Part shown: positions 9,172 to 17,587 of the stretch, one piece after another
Numbering within the stretch: the stretch's first letter is position 1
Layout: every line of letters starts with the position of its first letter
DNA from: Marinobacterium zhoushanense
GTDB lineage: Bacteria > Pseudomonadota > Gammaproteobacteria > Pseudomonadales > Balneatricaceae
DNA length: 64,000 nucleotides
Assembly (NCBI RefSeq): GCF_014641945.1
Contig: NZ_BMIJ01000001.1
Coordinates: 1 to 64,000 of the forward strand
Direction of reading: 5' to 3'
Notes under the pieces: model-generated
Told to the model about the DNA's origin: nothing
The model's input: only the letters and a program-made list of their open reading frames with translations
Databases searched by the model: none
Made by a program: the position numbers and the translations under genes

Positions 9172-9891
9172 TCAGGCGTTTTCCACGTTATGGTAGACCT
9201 GCTGTACGTCATCCAGATCATTCAGCATGGACAGAAACTTCTCGAACAGTGCCACATCATCACCGCTGACAGTGGTATAGCTCTGCGGGACGAACTGGAT
9301 CTCATCCACGTCGAAGTCGATATCGCCGCAGAGATCCAGCAGCGCCTGCTTGGCCTTGAAGTAATCGGTGTTCGGCGCAAACACGGTAAGTTTGCCATCT
9401 TCGTTTTCGATATCGCTGACGTCGACATCCGCTTCCATCAACGCTTCCAGGACCGCTTCTTCATCATCGTAACTGAACACGAAGATCGCGCAGTGATCGA
9501 ACATGTGGGCCACGCTGCCCTGGGTGCCGATCTTGCACTTGGTCTTGGTGAACGCCTGACGCACATCACCAAAGGTCCGGTTCGGGTTATCGGTCAGGCA
9601 CTCGATAATCGCCATGCTGCCGCCCGGACCATAACCTTCATAGCGCGCCGGAGAGTAGTCTTCACCGGCACCGCCCTTGGCCTTGTCGAGCGCCTTGTCG
9701 ATGACGTGGGCTGGTACCTGCTCCTTTTTCGCCCGATCGATCAGGCTGCGTAGCGCCAGGTTACCAGTCGGGTCGGTGCCGCCCGATTTAGCGGTAACGT
9801 AGATCTCACGACCATATCGGCTGTAGACCTTGGCCTTCATATCGGAGGTTTTGGCCATCGACTCTTTGCGGTTCTGATACGCTCTGCCCAT
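9172..9891 (-). CDS. YebC/PmpR-family protein, YeeN branch
   Basis: 239 aa, the usual length. The start [15 protein letters not shown] matches the YeeN-like branch, not canonical YebC, which begins MAGHSKWAN. Recognisable segments are [48 protein letters not shown], and the C-terminal [13 protein letters not shown]. The family was long annotated as transcription regulators; later work on YebC/TACO1 proteins points to a role on the ribosome, easing translation of difficult peptide stretches. Cytoplasmic. It is monocistronic in appearance, between the GST and AEC genes on the same strand. Confidence 0.9.
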   Translation of the reverse strand: MGRAYQNRKESMAKTSDMKAKVYSRYGREIYVTAKSGGTDPTGNLALRSLIDRAKKEQVPAHVIDKALDKAKGGAGEDYSPARYEGYGPGGSMAIIECLTDNPNRTFGDVRQAFTKTKCKIGTQGSVAHMFDHCAIFVFSYDDEEAVLEALMEADVDVSDIENEDGKLTVFAPNTDYFKAKQALLDLCGDIDFDVDEIQFVPQSYTTVSGDDVALFEKFLSMLNDLDDVQQVYHNVENA

Positions 9892-9995
9892 GCGGCGAAT
9901 GCTCCCCTATAAATAGGAAAAATCGGGAAAAAGGCGATTTTACTGGCAACCGCCGCTGGCGAACAGCGCAGAAAGCGTCAGAATCGCTTCCTGCA

Positions 9996-10946
9996 TCAGA
10001 TAAAGGCGAAGCTACGCAGGATATAGAGCCCTGCCATGATCGTAATGACTGAGATCGCCGTCGAAATCGCGATGATATTGGCCGCCAGCTTACCGTCACT
10101 GCCCGATGCTCTTGCCATCACATAGCTGACCGCCGCAGTGGGACTGGCCAGGAACAGATACAGCATACCCAGATCTCGACCTTCGAAGCCCAGCAGTACC
10201 GCGCCCAACGTAAACAGCGCCGGCGTCCACAACACCTTGAACAGGCTGGAGCTCAACGCTATCCGTCCCGAGTCGATAAACGCCGACAGAGAGAGAGTTC
10301 CACCCACACAGACCAGTGCCAGCGGCAACGTCATCGACGAAAAGTAGTCGGCCGAGACCATGATCCACTCAGGCAATGTCACCCCTGCGGAAGACGCCAG
10401 CAGTCCAGCCAGCACACTGAGAATCAACGGGTTGCGCGCCAGGTCCTTGATCACCGAGCGCACATCGGCTTTGAAACTGGTGCTGTAGACCCCCAGCACG
10501 ATCACCGACAGCACATTGAACAGCACAATGATCAGCCCGGCCATCACGCCGCCGACAGAAATTCCGTAATCCCCATACTGACTGGCCGCAAGCGCCAGCC
10601 CTACGATGCCACAGTTGCCGCGAAACGCGCCTTGAACGTAGAGTCCTCGATTTTCGGCCGGAACAGTCCGTCGTGCCCAGAGCCAGGCCCAGCCAAAACT
10701 GAGTACCGTGGCCAGGTAAAAGTACCCGATCAGTTTGGGTTGCAGTGCGGTATTGAGGTCGGCACGCAGAATGCCGAAGAACAGCAGCGTCGGCATCAGC
10801 GCCTTGTAACTGAGTACAGAGGCGACGGAGATAAAGTGATCATCGATCAGACGCGATCGCTTGAGCACCATGCCGATAACCAGCATCGCAAAAACCGGCC
10901 CGGTAACGGTGAATATCTGGGTAAAGATAGCGATCTGGCTGCTCAT
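9996..10946 (-). CDS. AEC-family (auxin efflux carrier) permease
   Basis: 316 aa from ATG 10946, preceded by GGAGGAGT; an ATG at 11000 would add 18 charged residues that are not family-like. About ten hydrophobic segments in two halves, with TGPVFAMLVIGMVLKR at the N-terminus and LASPTAAVSYVMARASGSDGKLAANIIAIST near the C-terminus, the typical AEC end. Inner membrane; bacterial members often carry dicarboxylates or other organic acids. A copy of the sugar-acid regulon motif lies about 55 bp upstream (10999-11009), so this permease may move an intermediate of that pathway. The substrate cannot be read from the sequence. Confidence 0.82.
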   Translation of the reverse strand: MSSQIAIFTQIFTVTGPVFAMLVIGMVLKRSRLIDDHFISVASVLSYKALMPTLLFFGILRADLNTALQPKLIGYFYLATVLSFGWAWLWARRTVPAENRGLYVQGAFRGNCGIVGLALAASQYGDYGISVGGVMAGLIIVLFNVLSVIVLGVYSTSFKADVRSVIKDLARNPLILSVLAGLLASSAGVTLPEWIMVSADYFSSMTLPLALVCVGGTLSLSAFIDSGRIALSSSLFKVLWTPALFTLGAVLLGFEGRDLGMLYLFLASPTAAVSYVMARASGSDGKLAANIIAISTAISVITIMAGLYILRSFAFI

Positions 10947-10967
10947 ACTCCTCCACTCTTTCGCATT

Positions 10968-10993
10968 GCCCCGCATCCGCCAGGATGCGGGGC
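10968..10993 (-). terminator. GC-rich hairpin between the dehydrogenase and AEC genes
   Basis: Eleven-base perfect arms GCCCCGCATCC/GGATGCGGGGC (10968-10978 and 10983-10993) with loop GCCA. It lies beyond the stop of the minus-strand 2-hydroxyacid dehydrogenase and just before the AEC start. No U-run follows, so it may be a partial terminator or a leader hairpin, not a full stop. Confidence 0.4.
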
Positions 10994-10998
10994 ACATC

Positions 10999-11009
10999 AT
11001 ACATCATAT
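10999..11009 (-). promoter_or_regulatory. Putative GntR-type operator (site 1), before the AEC permease
   Basis: On the minus strand this reads ATATGATGTAT, followed directly by a further GATGTG, so the core GTATGATG is nearly doubled. It matches ten of eleven positions of the element found before five other sugar-acid transcription units, and has the same orientation relative to the gene it precedes. The identity of the binding protein is inferred. Confidence 0.55.
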
Positions 11010-11097
11010 GTTTAGCCAAAGGATGGAAATGCAGAAACACTATTAATGGTCGCTATCTCATCCATAAGAAGCGGTTATCGAAGGATGGAGTGCATGC

Positions 11098-12048
11098 TCA
11101 GCCCACTGGGGTGAGCAACGGTCTACCGGCGAAATGCGCCGCCAGATTATCCACCACAAGTTGCGCCATCGCGCCACGCGTCTCCACCGTACCGCTGGCG
11201 CAGTGCGGCTGCAGCACAGCGTTGTCCATATCCAGCAATGCGGCCGGCACATGGGGCTCGTCGACAAACACATCCAACCCGGCGCCGGCCAGTGCACCCG
11301 CCTGCAGAAGCTCGACCAGCGCGCCCTCATCCACCACCGAGCCGCGGGAGATATTGAGGAAATAGCCCTTGGGTCCAATCGCGCTGAGCACCTCGCGACT
11401 GATCATCCCCTCTGTTTCAGACCCGCCCGGAACCACCGGCGCCAGCACATCCACATCCTGCGCCAGTGAGAGCAGATCGTCGTAATAGGGATAGGCCACA
11501 TCCGGCTGCGGACGCCGGCCATAATAGCTGACCACCATACCGGAGGCCTCGGCACGCCGGGCGATCGCCTTGCCGATCCGTCCCAGACCGGCAATACCCA
11601 GTTTCTTGCCCTTGAGCGAGGTGTTCAGCGGCATCATCCCCTTCTCCACCCAGTTGCCGCTCTTGATCCAATCCACGCCCGGCAGCAGCCGACGCAGTGT
11701 GGCCAACAGCAGCATCATCGCCATATCGGCTACGTCATCGGTCAGCACGTCCGGCGTATTGGTCACCGGTATCCCACGCGCCCGACAGGCATCAACACAG
11801 ATGGTATCGAGGCCCACGCTGGACGAAGTCACGATCTCCAGATTGGGCAGACGGTCCAGCAGGGATGACTCGAAACCGCCGCCATGAGTAGTGACAACAG
11901 CACTGATCTTCGACGCCACCTCTCTGAGCATCACCTCCTTCTCCTCGGGGCTCGCCAGGTCATACCGGTGTAGGCGATAGGTTTCATCCAGCATCTGCAT
12001 CTGCTCCGGCCGATTCGGACAGACAACCAATACGTCGATATCTCGCAT
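11098..12048 (-). CDS. D-isomer-specific 2-hydroxyacid dehydrogenase (GhrB/hydroxypyruvate-reductase-like)
   Basis: 316 aa. Rossmann motif GLGRIGKAIARR; Arg-Arg after the second strand (YYGRRPQ) suggests NADPH. The catalytic Arg is in NISRGSVVDE, Glu in DVFVDEPHVP and His in PHCASGT. It should reduce a 2-oxoacid such as glyoxylate, hydroxypyruvate or a keto-sugar acid. It stands alone between two terminator-like hairpins and has the regulon motif 39 bp upstream (12087-12097), so it is probably induced with the uronate genes. Its exact reaction there is unclear: it could recycle a 2-keto acid side product. Confidence 0.87.
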   Translation of the reverse strand: MRDIDVLVVCPNRPEQMQMLDETYRLHRYDLASPEEKEVMLREVASKISAVVTTHGGGFESSLLDRLPNLEIVTSSSVGLDTICVDACRARGIPVTNTPDVLTDDVADMAMMLLLATLRRLLPGVDWIKSGNWVEKGMMPLNTSLKGKKLGIAGLGRIGKAIARRAEASGMVVSYYGRRPQPDVAYPYYDDLLSLAQDVDVLAPVVPGGSETEGMISREVLSAIGPKGYFLNISRGSVVDEGALVELLQAGALAGAGLDVFVDEPHVPAALLDMDNAVLQPHCASGTVETRGAMAQLVVDNLAAHFAGRPLLTPVG

Positions 12049-12086
12049 ATTTACCCCTCAATCCATGCAGCTCAAATCAAAATGTA

Positions 12087-12097
12087 ATACATCATAC
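12087..12097 (-). promoter_or_regulatory. Putative GntR-type operator (site 2), before the 2-hydroxyacid dehydrogenase
   Basis: Minus strand reads GTATGATGTAT, continuing TACATTTT, identical in the 11-base core to the sites before dctP, kdgD and tctC. It lies 39 bp upstream of the start codon, where a repressor would overlap the promoter or leader. Confidence 0.65.
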
Positions 12098-12107
12098 TTT
12101 TTAGCAT

Positions 12108-12131
12108 AAAAAAGCCCCGCCTGGGCGGGGC
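12108..12131 (-). terminator. Rho-independent terminator of the dctPQM-udh operon
   Basis: On the minus strand, GCCCCGC-CCAG-GCGGGGC (12114-12131) is followed by six T residues (12108-12113). It lies about 40 bases beyond the udh stop codon. Confidence 0.93.
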
Positions 12132-12171
12132 AATCCTCTTTGAGGGTGCATGGACAACGACAGAATCAGAC

Positions 12172-12966
12172 TCAATCCTCGAAATGCCCGGCGGCGGCAA
12201 AGCCGCCGCCCTGGTAGCGCACCGCCGGGTCGTTCGGGTCTACCACCTCCTCCAGGATATGGGGTTCGTTCTCGAATACCGCGGAGCTGTCTTTGGGGTT
12301 CCAGCCGAGATAGCTGACCTTGGTGTTATCCCACCACTTGGTCGGGTTGTCGGAAACTCCATAGACCACCGGGCAGCCCAGACGGTCGGCGGCGAACACC
12401 CGCTTGATCAGGTCGGTAAAGTCATCGACGCTCATCCAGGTCGACAACATGCGACGGTTAGCCGGTTTGTCGAAGCAGGAGCCGATACGCACCAGCGCGG
12501 ACTCGACCCCGAACTTGTCCCAGTAGTAGCGCGCCAGCAGTTCGCCGAACCCTTTGGACACCCCGTACATACTGTCCGGTCGCATCGGCGAATCGGCATC
12601 GAGGCAGGTTTCCCGCTCATGGAAACCGATCACATGGTTGGAGCTGGCAAACAGTACGCGTCCTGCAAGGTGACGGCGACAGGCTTCATAGACGTTGTAG
12701 GCACCCTTGATATTGCCGTTGAGGATGCTGTCGAAGGTATTCTCCACCGAGATACCGCCGAGATGGATAATCCCGTCGCACCCCTCCACCAACGACATCA
12801 CCGCCTCGTAATCACCCAGATCACACTGCACGAAGGTTTCACCCTCGTTTAGATCATCGATCGGTGCAATATCGGACAGCCGGATCTCGTCGGCCCAACC
12901 CGCCAGAGTCTTGCGCAGCGCCCGCCCCAGATTGCCGCCGGCGCCGGTCAGTAGTACACGTTTCAT
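12172..12966 (-). CDS. udh: Uronate dehydrogenase
   Basis: 264 aa, short-chain (extended-type) oxidoreductase. NAD-binding motif LLTGAGGNLGRALR at the N-terminus; Asp at the end of strand 2 (RLSDIAPI) favours NAD; active site SSNHVIGF and YGVSKGFGE with the catalytic Tyr and Lys. Length and these motifs match Udh of Agrobacterium and Pseudomonas, which oxidises D-galacturonate or D-glucuronate at C1 to the aldaro-1,5-lactone. Start at 12966 has GGGGAG at good spacing; an ATG four codons earlier is less likely. It is the last gene of the dctP-dctQ-dctM-udh operon, so import and first oxidation are made together. Confidence 0.93.
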   Translation of the reverse strand: MKRVLLTGAGGNLGRALRKTLAGWADEIRLSDIAPIDDLNEGETFVQCDLGDYEAVMSLVEGCDGIIHLGGISVENTFDSILNGNIKGAYNVYEACRRHLAGRVLFASSNHVIGFHERETCLDADSPMRPDSMYGVSKGFGELLARYYWDKFGVESALVRIGSCFDKPANRRMLSTWMSVDDFTDLIKRVFAADRLGCPVVYGVSDNPTKWWDNTKVSYLGWNPKDSSAVFENEPHILEEVVDPNDPAVRYQGGGFAAAGHFED

Positions 12967-13028
12967 AACACTCCCCACTTAGACCAAATCAATAGTTGGG
13001 CTAAATCAATAGTCAGTTCAATTCAGGC

Positions 13029-14312
13029 TCAGATACCGATTAACTTCGGCAGAATCATCGAGATCCACGGCACGTAGGTGATCAGCATCAGCACGATGAA
13101 CAGGGCGATGTAGTACGGCCAGATGGTCTTGACCGCCCGCGCGATCGGCACCCCGCCGACAGCACAGCCGACGAACAGGCAGGCCCCCACCGGCGGCGTA
13201 CACAGACCGAGTCCCAGGTTCATCATCAGCATCACGCCGAAGTGGATCGGATCCATGCCCAGAGCCACCGCCACCGGCAGGAAGATCGGCGTGCAGATCA
13301 GGATCAGCGCCGCCATATCCATAATCATGCCCAGCATCAGCAGCATCAGGTTCATCATCAGCAGGATCACGATCGGATTATCCGAGATCGACGTCAGCGT
13401 CGATGACAGCAGCTCCGGCACCTGATACATCGCCAGCATATAGCCGAAGGCGGAGGCACAGCCGACCAGAATCATCACCAGGCCAGTGGTCTTAACCGAG
13501 CGGGTTACCGCGGTCCAGAACGCGTCCCAGCTCAGGGTGCGATAGGCGATGGCGGTGATGCCGATGGCGTAGAGCGCGCCGATGGCGCCGGACTCGGTCA
13601 CGGTAAACACACCGGAGAGCGCACCGCCGACGATGATGATCGCGGTCATCAGCCCCGGCAGCGACGCGATGAACGAGATCAGGACCACCTTCCAACCGGC
13701 AAACTCTTCGGTCGGGAAGTTCTCACGAATGGCGATCCAGCGCGCCACGAACGCCAGCGCGAGGCACATCAGCACACCCGGAACAATGCCGGCGATAAAC
13801 AGGTTCGCCACCGACATGCCGCCACCGGCCGCCACCACGTACAGAATCATGTTGTGGCTCGGCGGGATCATGATACCGGCGATCGACGAGGTCACCGTCA
13901 CGTTGACCGCGTAATCATCCTTGTAGCCCTTCTCTTTCATTACCGGGATCAGCAGCGAGCCCAGCGCCGACACGTCCGCCACGGCGGAACCGGAGATACC
14001 GCCGAACAGCATACTGGAGAACACATTGACCTGGCCCAACCCGCCGCGCATCCAGCCGACGGCGCTGGATGCCAGGCGCACCAGCCGCGCCGCGATGCCG
14101 CCATGCAGCATCAGTTCACCGGCGAAAATAAAGAACGGGATCGCCAGCAGCGAAAACACCGACATGCCCGATACAAAGCGCTGGAAGCCGATCATCAGCG
14201 GCAGCCCTTCATAGATAAAGGAGGCCAGCGCAGCGATACCCAGGCCGAAGGCGACCGGTACACCCGCGACCGTGAACAGGGCGAACAGCCCCAACAGAAT
14301 CAGCAGTCCCAT
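13029..14312 (-). CDS. dctM: TRAP transporter large permease (DctM)
   Basis: 427 aa from ATG 14312, one base after the DctQ stop (TGATATG). About twelve hydrophobic segments; conserved DctM stretches such as FGGISGSAVADVSALGSLLIP, IMIPPSHNMILYVVAAGG and GLCTPPVGACLFVGCAVGG. Inner membrane; uses a sodium gradient to carry organic acids handed over by DctP. Its partners lie directly upstream and udh directly downstream, which points to uronate as substrate. Confidence 0.95.
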   Translation of the reverse strand: MGLLILLGLFALFTVAGVPVAFGLGIAALASFIYEGLPLMIGFQRFVSGMSVFSLLAIPFFIFAGELMLHGGIAARLVRLASSAVGWMRGGLGQVNVFSSMLFGGISGSAVADVSALGSLLIPVMKEKGYKDDYAVNVTVTSSIAGIMIPPSHNMILYVVAAGGGMSVANLFIAGIVPGVLMCLALAFVARWIAIRENFPTEEFAGWKVVLISFIASLPGLMTAIIIVGGALSGVFTVTESGAIGALYAIGITAIAYRTLSWDAFWTAVTRSVKTTGLVMILVGCASAFGYMLAMYQVPELLSSTLTSISDNPIVILLMMNLMLLMLGMIMDMAALILICTPIFLPVAVALGMDPIHFGVMLMMNLGLGLCTPPVGACLFVGCAVGGVPIARAVKTIWPYYIALFIVLMLITYVPWISMILPKLIGI

Positions 14313-14313
14313 A

Positions 14314-14862
14314 TCAGCACTCCTCCGCCATACGGCCTTTGCCTGCACGTGAACCGAATGAGGGGCAGAACAGCGACAACACGCCCTGTTTCAATCGACC
14401 GAGTTCAAACAGCACGATCAACCCGCCCGACACCACCATCGGGATATAACGCACGCCATCCGGGATATCGAGCAGCGGTATCTGCTTGCGCCAGGCGAAC
14501 TGAACCAGATCCCAGCCGTACCAGACCAGCGCCGCGCCGAACACGCCCAACAGCAGGTCCACCAGCAGCGCCAGAATCAAGCGCCCGCGCTCGGATAGAA
14601 AGTGAGACAGCAGGTCCACGCTCAGATGCGTACGCTCGTGAACGCCTACTGCCGCGGCCAGGAAGGTGATTGTGGTGACCAGCAGCAGCGACATCTGCTC
14701 CACCCAGGTTGGTGTCTGGTTGAGCACATAGCGCCCGAATACCAGCCATCCGAAAGAGAACACCAGCACTACAAGGCAGACACCGGCAAGTATGATCGCC
14801 AGTCGAGCCAACAGATCGAGCATACGACCGAAACTACTCGGGTTGTCGGACTTAATTTTCAT
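14314..14862 (-). CDS. dctQ: TRAP transporter small permease (DctQ)
   Basis: 182 aa with four predicted membrane helices: LLARLAIILAGVCLVVLVFSFG, then VEQMSLLLVTTITFLAAAVG, a third around LALLVDLLLGVFGAALVWYGW and a fourth around VVSGGLIVLFELG. The RYVLNQTPTWVEQ segment between helices 1 and 2 is typical of DctQ. Forms the membrane complex with DctM. About 100 bp separate it from dctP upstream. Confidence 0.93.
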   Translation of the reverse strand: MKIKSDNPSSFGRMLDLLARLAIILAGVCLVVLVFSFGWLVFGRYVLNQTPTWVEQMSLLLVTTITFLAAAVGVHERTHLSVDLLSHFLSERGRLILALLVDLLLGVFGAALVWYGWDLVQFAWRKQIPLLDIPDGVRYIPMVVSGGLIVLFELGRLKQGVLSLFCPSFGSRAGKGRMAEEC

Positions 14863-14965
14863 TCGAAATCTCGCGCTTTTTTCAGCTGGGCCGGTCGATA
14901 ACGACCGGCATGCAGGTTTCGGCGAGCCAAAGGCGCGAGGGTGCGCTCCAGCTCGCCGGTGTGGA

Positions 14966-15952
14966 TCATTCGATACCGCGAATCTGCTCGATCAGCTCCT
15001 TGAGCGCAGGGTTCTTCTTGACCGCCTGCTCGTAAACGGGGTCCATCGCATTCTGGAACGCCGCCTTGTCAGCGATGGCGTTGTACTTGATGCCCGCCTT
15101 CTCTACGACATCGCGACTTTTCAGTTCGCGCTTGGCCCAGAGTTCGCGCTGCATTTTCGCACTCTCCTGAGCGACCTCGCGCACAACCTTCTTGTCTGCA
15201 TCCGACAGTTTGTCCCAGGCCTGCTGGCTGACACACAACACTTCCGGCAGAATCAGGTGCTGAGTATCGGAGTAGTACTGGGCTACCTCGTAGTGGTTGC
15301 TGGACTCGTAAGATGGCCAGTTGTTCTCGGCACCGTCCACGACCCCGGTCTTCAGCGACTGATACACCTCAGAGTAGGCAAGAGGCGTCGCGTTACCACC
15401 CAGCGCCTCCACCATGCCGACGTACAGTTCGTTGTTCATGACACGGAACTTCATCCCCTTCACATCGGCGGGCGTACTGATCGGCTTCTTGGTGGTATAG
15501 AAGGAGCGCGAACCCGAGTCATACCAAGCCAGCGCCACAATGCCCGCCTTCGCGATCGCATCACCGAGCTGCTGACCAACCGGGCCATCCATCACGCGGT
15601 GCATGTGCTCGACATCCTTAAAGATGAACGGCAGCGACACCACATTGACTTCGGGCACAGACGGCCCCAGCGGTCCCAGGTTGAACTCGGCGAAGTCGAT
15701 GCCGCCCAGCTGCATCTGGGAGATCGCATCTTCCTGACTACCAAGTACGGCACTGTGGTAGACCTTACCCGACACGCGACCGTCGGTACGCTTGTCCACC
15801 TCGGAGATGAAGTACTCCATCGCTTCCGATACCGGGTAGTCAGGGGTATGGATGTTCCACCCCTTCCACGCAGCCTGAGCACCACTAGTCAAGGCCAGCC
15901 CGGCCACCAGGGCAGCAGCCCCCAACGTCTTGCCAGCAAAGCGTTTAATCAT
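14966..15952 (-). CDS. dctP: TRAP transporter substrate-binding protein (DctP), probably uronate-specific
   Basis: 328 aa with a signal peptide (cleavage near GAQA-AWKGW). Typical DctP fold: YFISEVDKRTDGRVSGKVYHSAVLGS, LPFIFKDVEHMHRVMDGPVG, then KGMKFRVMNNELYVGMVEALGGNATPLAYSEVYQSLKTGVVDGAENN, where the Arg in FRV binds the substrate carboxylate. Periplasmic. Position at the head of an operon ending in udh, plus resemblance to the uronate-binding group of DctP proteins, suggest D-glucuronate/D-galacturonate; this is inferred, not shown. Confidence 0.92.
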   Translation of the reverse strand: MIKRFAGKTLGAAALVAGLALTSGAQAAWKGWNIHTPDYPVSEAMEYFISEVDKRTDGRVSGKVYHSAVLGSQEDAISQMQLGGIDFAEFNLGPLGPSVPEVNVVSLPFIFKDVEHMHRVMDGPVGQQLGDAIAKAGIVALAWYDSGSRSFYTTKKPISTPADVKGMKFRVMNNELYVGMVEALGGNATPLAYSEVYQSLKTGVVDGAENNWPSYESSNHYEVAQYYSDTQHLILPEVLCVSQQAWDKLSDADKKVVREVAQESAKMQRELWAKRELKSRDVVEKAGIKYNAIADKAAFQNAMDPVYEQAVKKNPALKELIEQIRGIE

Positions 15953-16061
15953 TGTTATCGCTCCCGAAATCGCTTTTTTATTGTTACGACAACCTCAGAG
16001 GATCTTACACGAGAAGTTCCTGCACCGGCGTCGACGACGGCTTAAGTTTTAGCATGTCGGC

Positions 16062-16072
16062 ATACATCATAC
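16062..16072 (-). promoter_or_regulatory. Putative GntR-type operator (site 3), before dctP
   Basis: Minus strand reads TTGTATGATGTAT with the full 11-base core GTATGATGTAT. It is 110 bp upstream of the dctP start, in the shared divergent region. Confidence 0.65.
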
Positions 16073-16292
16073 AATAGTCATACTATGTCATATTAATAAA
16101 TTTTCGGCATAACCATATGGATACGACCAACTACAAAAAGCACGAAAAACACACTTAACAACCATTTTTCAAGCACTTATATCACAACAAGCAACCTTGG
16201 ACAGATCTATCTTCAAATCACCACGACCCTCAACAACAGCGTACACCCCACCTTTAGTCGTCGTACAACCATTGACCATTCTACCCAATGTC

Positions 16293-16301
16293 GTATGATG
16301 T
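16293..16301 (+). promoter_or_regulatory. Putative GntR-type operator (site 4), before gci
   Basis: Plus strand reads TCGTATGATGTCT: nine of the eleven core bases (GTATGATGT) in the same orientation relative to its gene as the other sites. It ends about 50 bp before ATG 16352. Confidence 0.6.
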
Positions 16302-16351
16302 CTCATGCTGATTAGCGGCAAACCCGGCGATATAACAAAAGAGAAGTACCC

Positions 16352-17554
16352 ATGACGCAGATGACGCCCCCCCTTGCAAACGATGCCCAACAACTGCCTA
16401 CGCCCCAGGGGAAGAGCCAGATGTGCATCAAGGCGATCACCACCCATCTGTTGGAGCAACCGCTTGATCGCCCCTTCGAGTCCTCCGCCACCCGCTTCAG
16501 CGTACGCCGCCACCTGCTGGTCGAGATCGAATGTGATGGCGGCCTGACCGGCTGGGGAGAGTGTTTGGGTCACGTAGAGATCAACGCCGCGATTGTGAAA
16601 GCGATGACACCCCTGCTGATCGGCCGCTCGGCACTGGATATCGAACCGATCTGGCTGGAGCTCTATAACCAGTTCCGCGATCAGGGCCAGCGCGGTGCGA
16701 CGGTCAACGCAATCAGCGGTATCGACATCGCGCTCTGGGACCTGTGCGGGAAGTATTACAACGCCCCTATCCACCAGCTGATGGGAGGCGCATTTCGCGA
16801 CCGGGTACCCGCCTATGCCACCGGCGGCTTCCGCCAGGTGGGGCTCGACCGCATCAGCAGCTTGCGCCATGAGGTTCAGGGCTTCGTCGATGCTGGCTTC
16901 CGTGCGGTCAAGATCAAGATAGGCTTCGGCATTGCGCTCGATATCGAGTCGATTGCCGCCGTGCGAGAGGTGATCGGCCCGGATATCCGACTGATGATCG
17001 ACGCCAACCACGGCTACGATGCGGTCGCCGCCGCCCAGATCATCCGCCTGGCGGCGCCCTACGACATCGACTGGTTCGAGGAGCCGGTAGTACCGGAAGC
17101 GCTGAGCAGCTATCGACGGCTGCGCGAGCTGAACAGCATCCCGATCGCCGGGGGCGAGACCTGGCATACCCGCTGGGGCATCGCCGAAGCCCTGCGCCAG
17201 GAGGCGGTCGATATCCTGCAGCCCGACGTCGGCGGTGTCGGCGGCCTCAGCGAAGCGCGACGGCTGCTGACGCTCTGCGACATCCACGGCGTGCGCTGCG
17301 TACCACATATATGGGGCACCGACATCGCCCTCGCCGCCGGTCTGCACTTCCACGCCATCATCCCGCCCTCGCCCCCAGCCTTTGAAGCGGAAAGCGCCTG
17401 GCTGGAGTTCGATCAAAGCGACAACCCGATGCGTGCCGCGTTACTCAAGCACCCGATACAGATGGTGGACGGAATGGTACGCATACCCAGCGGACCGGGC
17501 CTGGGTATCGAAATCAACAAGGACGCCCTGGCGCCCTTCTACCCCAAGTCCTGA
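16352..17554 (+). CDS. gci: D-galactarolactone cycloisomerase (enolase superfamily)
   Basis: 400 aa from ATG 16352, or 377 aa from ATG 16421 (MCIKAITTHLLEQPLDRPFE), where family homology begins and GGGGAAGAG gives a second possible ribosome-binding site. Enolase-superfamily features: capping domain with VEIECDGGLTGWGECLGH, then a barrel with KIKIGFG (catalytic Lys), LMIDANHGYDA and WFEEPVVPE plus GGETWH (metal ligands), QPDVGG and CVPHIWGTD (second base). The sequence closely follows the Agrobacterium GCI pattern, including the DQGQRG motif. It opens the aldaro-1,4-lactone to 3-deoxy-2-keto-hexarate. Cotranscribed with gli 33 bases downstream. Confidence 0.9.
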   Translation: MTQMTPPLANDAQQLPTPQGKSQMCIKAITTHLLEQPLDRPFESSATRFSVRRHLLVEIECDGGLTGWGECLGHVEINAAIVKAMTPLLIGRSALDIEPIWLELYNQFRDQGQRGATVNAISGIDIALWDLCGKYYNAPIHQLMGGAFRDRVPAYATGGFRQVGLDRISSLRHEVQGFVDAGFRAVKIKIGFGIALDIESIAAVREVIGPDIRLMIDANHGYDAVAAAQIIRLAAPYDIDWFEEPVVPEALSSYRRLRELNSIPIAGGETWHTRWGIAEALRQEAVDILQPDVGGVGGLSEARRLLTLCDIHGVRCVPHIWGTDIALAAGLHFHAIIPPSPPAFEAESAWLEFDQSDNPMRAALLKHPIQMVDGMVRIPSGPGLGIEINKDALAPFYPKS

Positions 17555-17587
17555 CAACCTATTAGCACCCGACAACAGGAGCCCCTG

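Larger units (their letters stand above)
15953..16351. promoter_or_regulatory. Divergent control region between dctPQM-udh and gci-gli
   Basis: About 400 bp, AT-rich in the middle. It carries one regulon motif facing each operon: one 110 bp before dctP and one on the plus strand about 60 bp before gci. A CATACATCATACAATAGTCA block next to TACTATGTCATATT adds further half-site-like words around 16061-16093. I see no small gene here. Confidence 0.6.

Noticed and set aside
16169..17416. Long minus-strand open frame (415 codons) opposite gci
   Set aside because: It mirrors the codon structure of a well-recognised plus-strand enzyme, has no family match and no ribosome-binding site.
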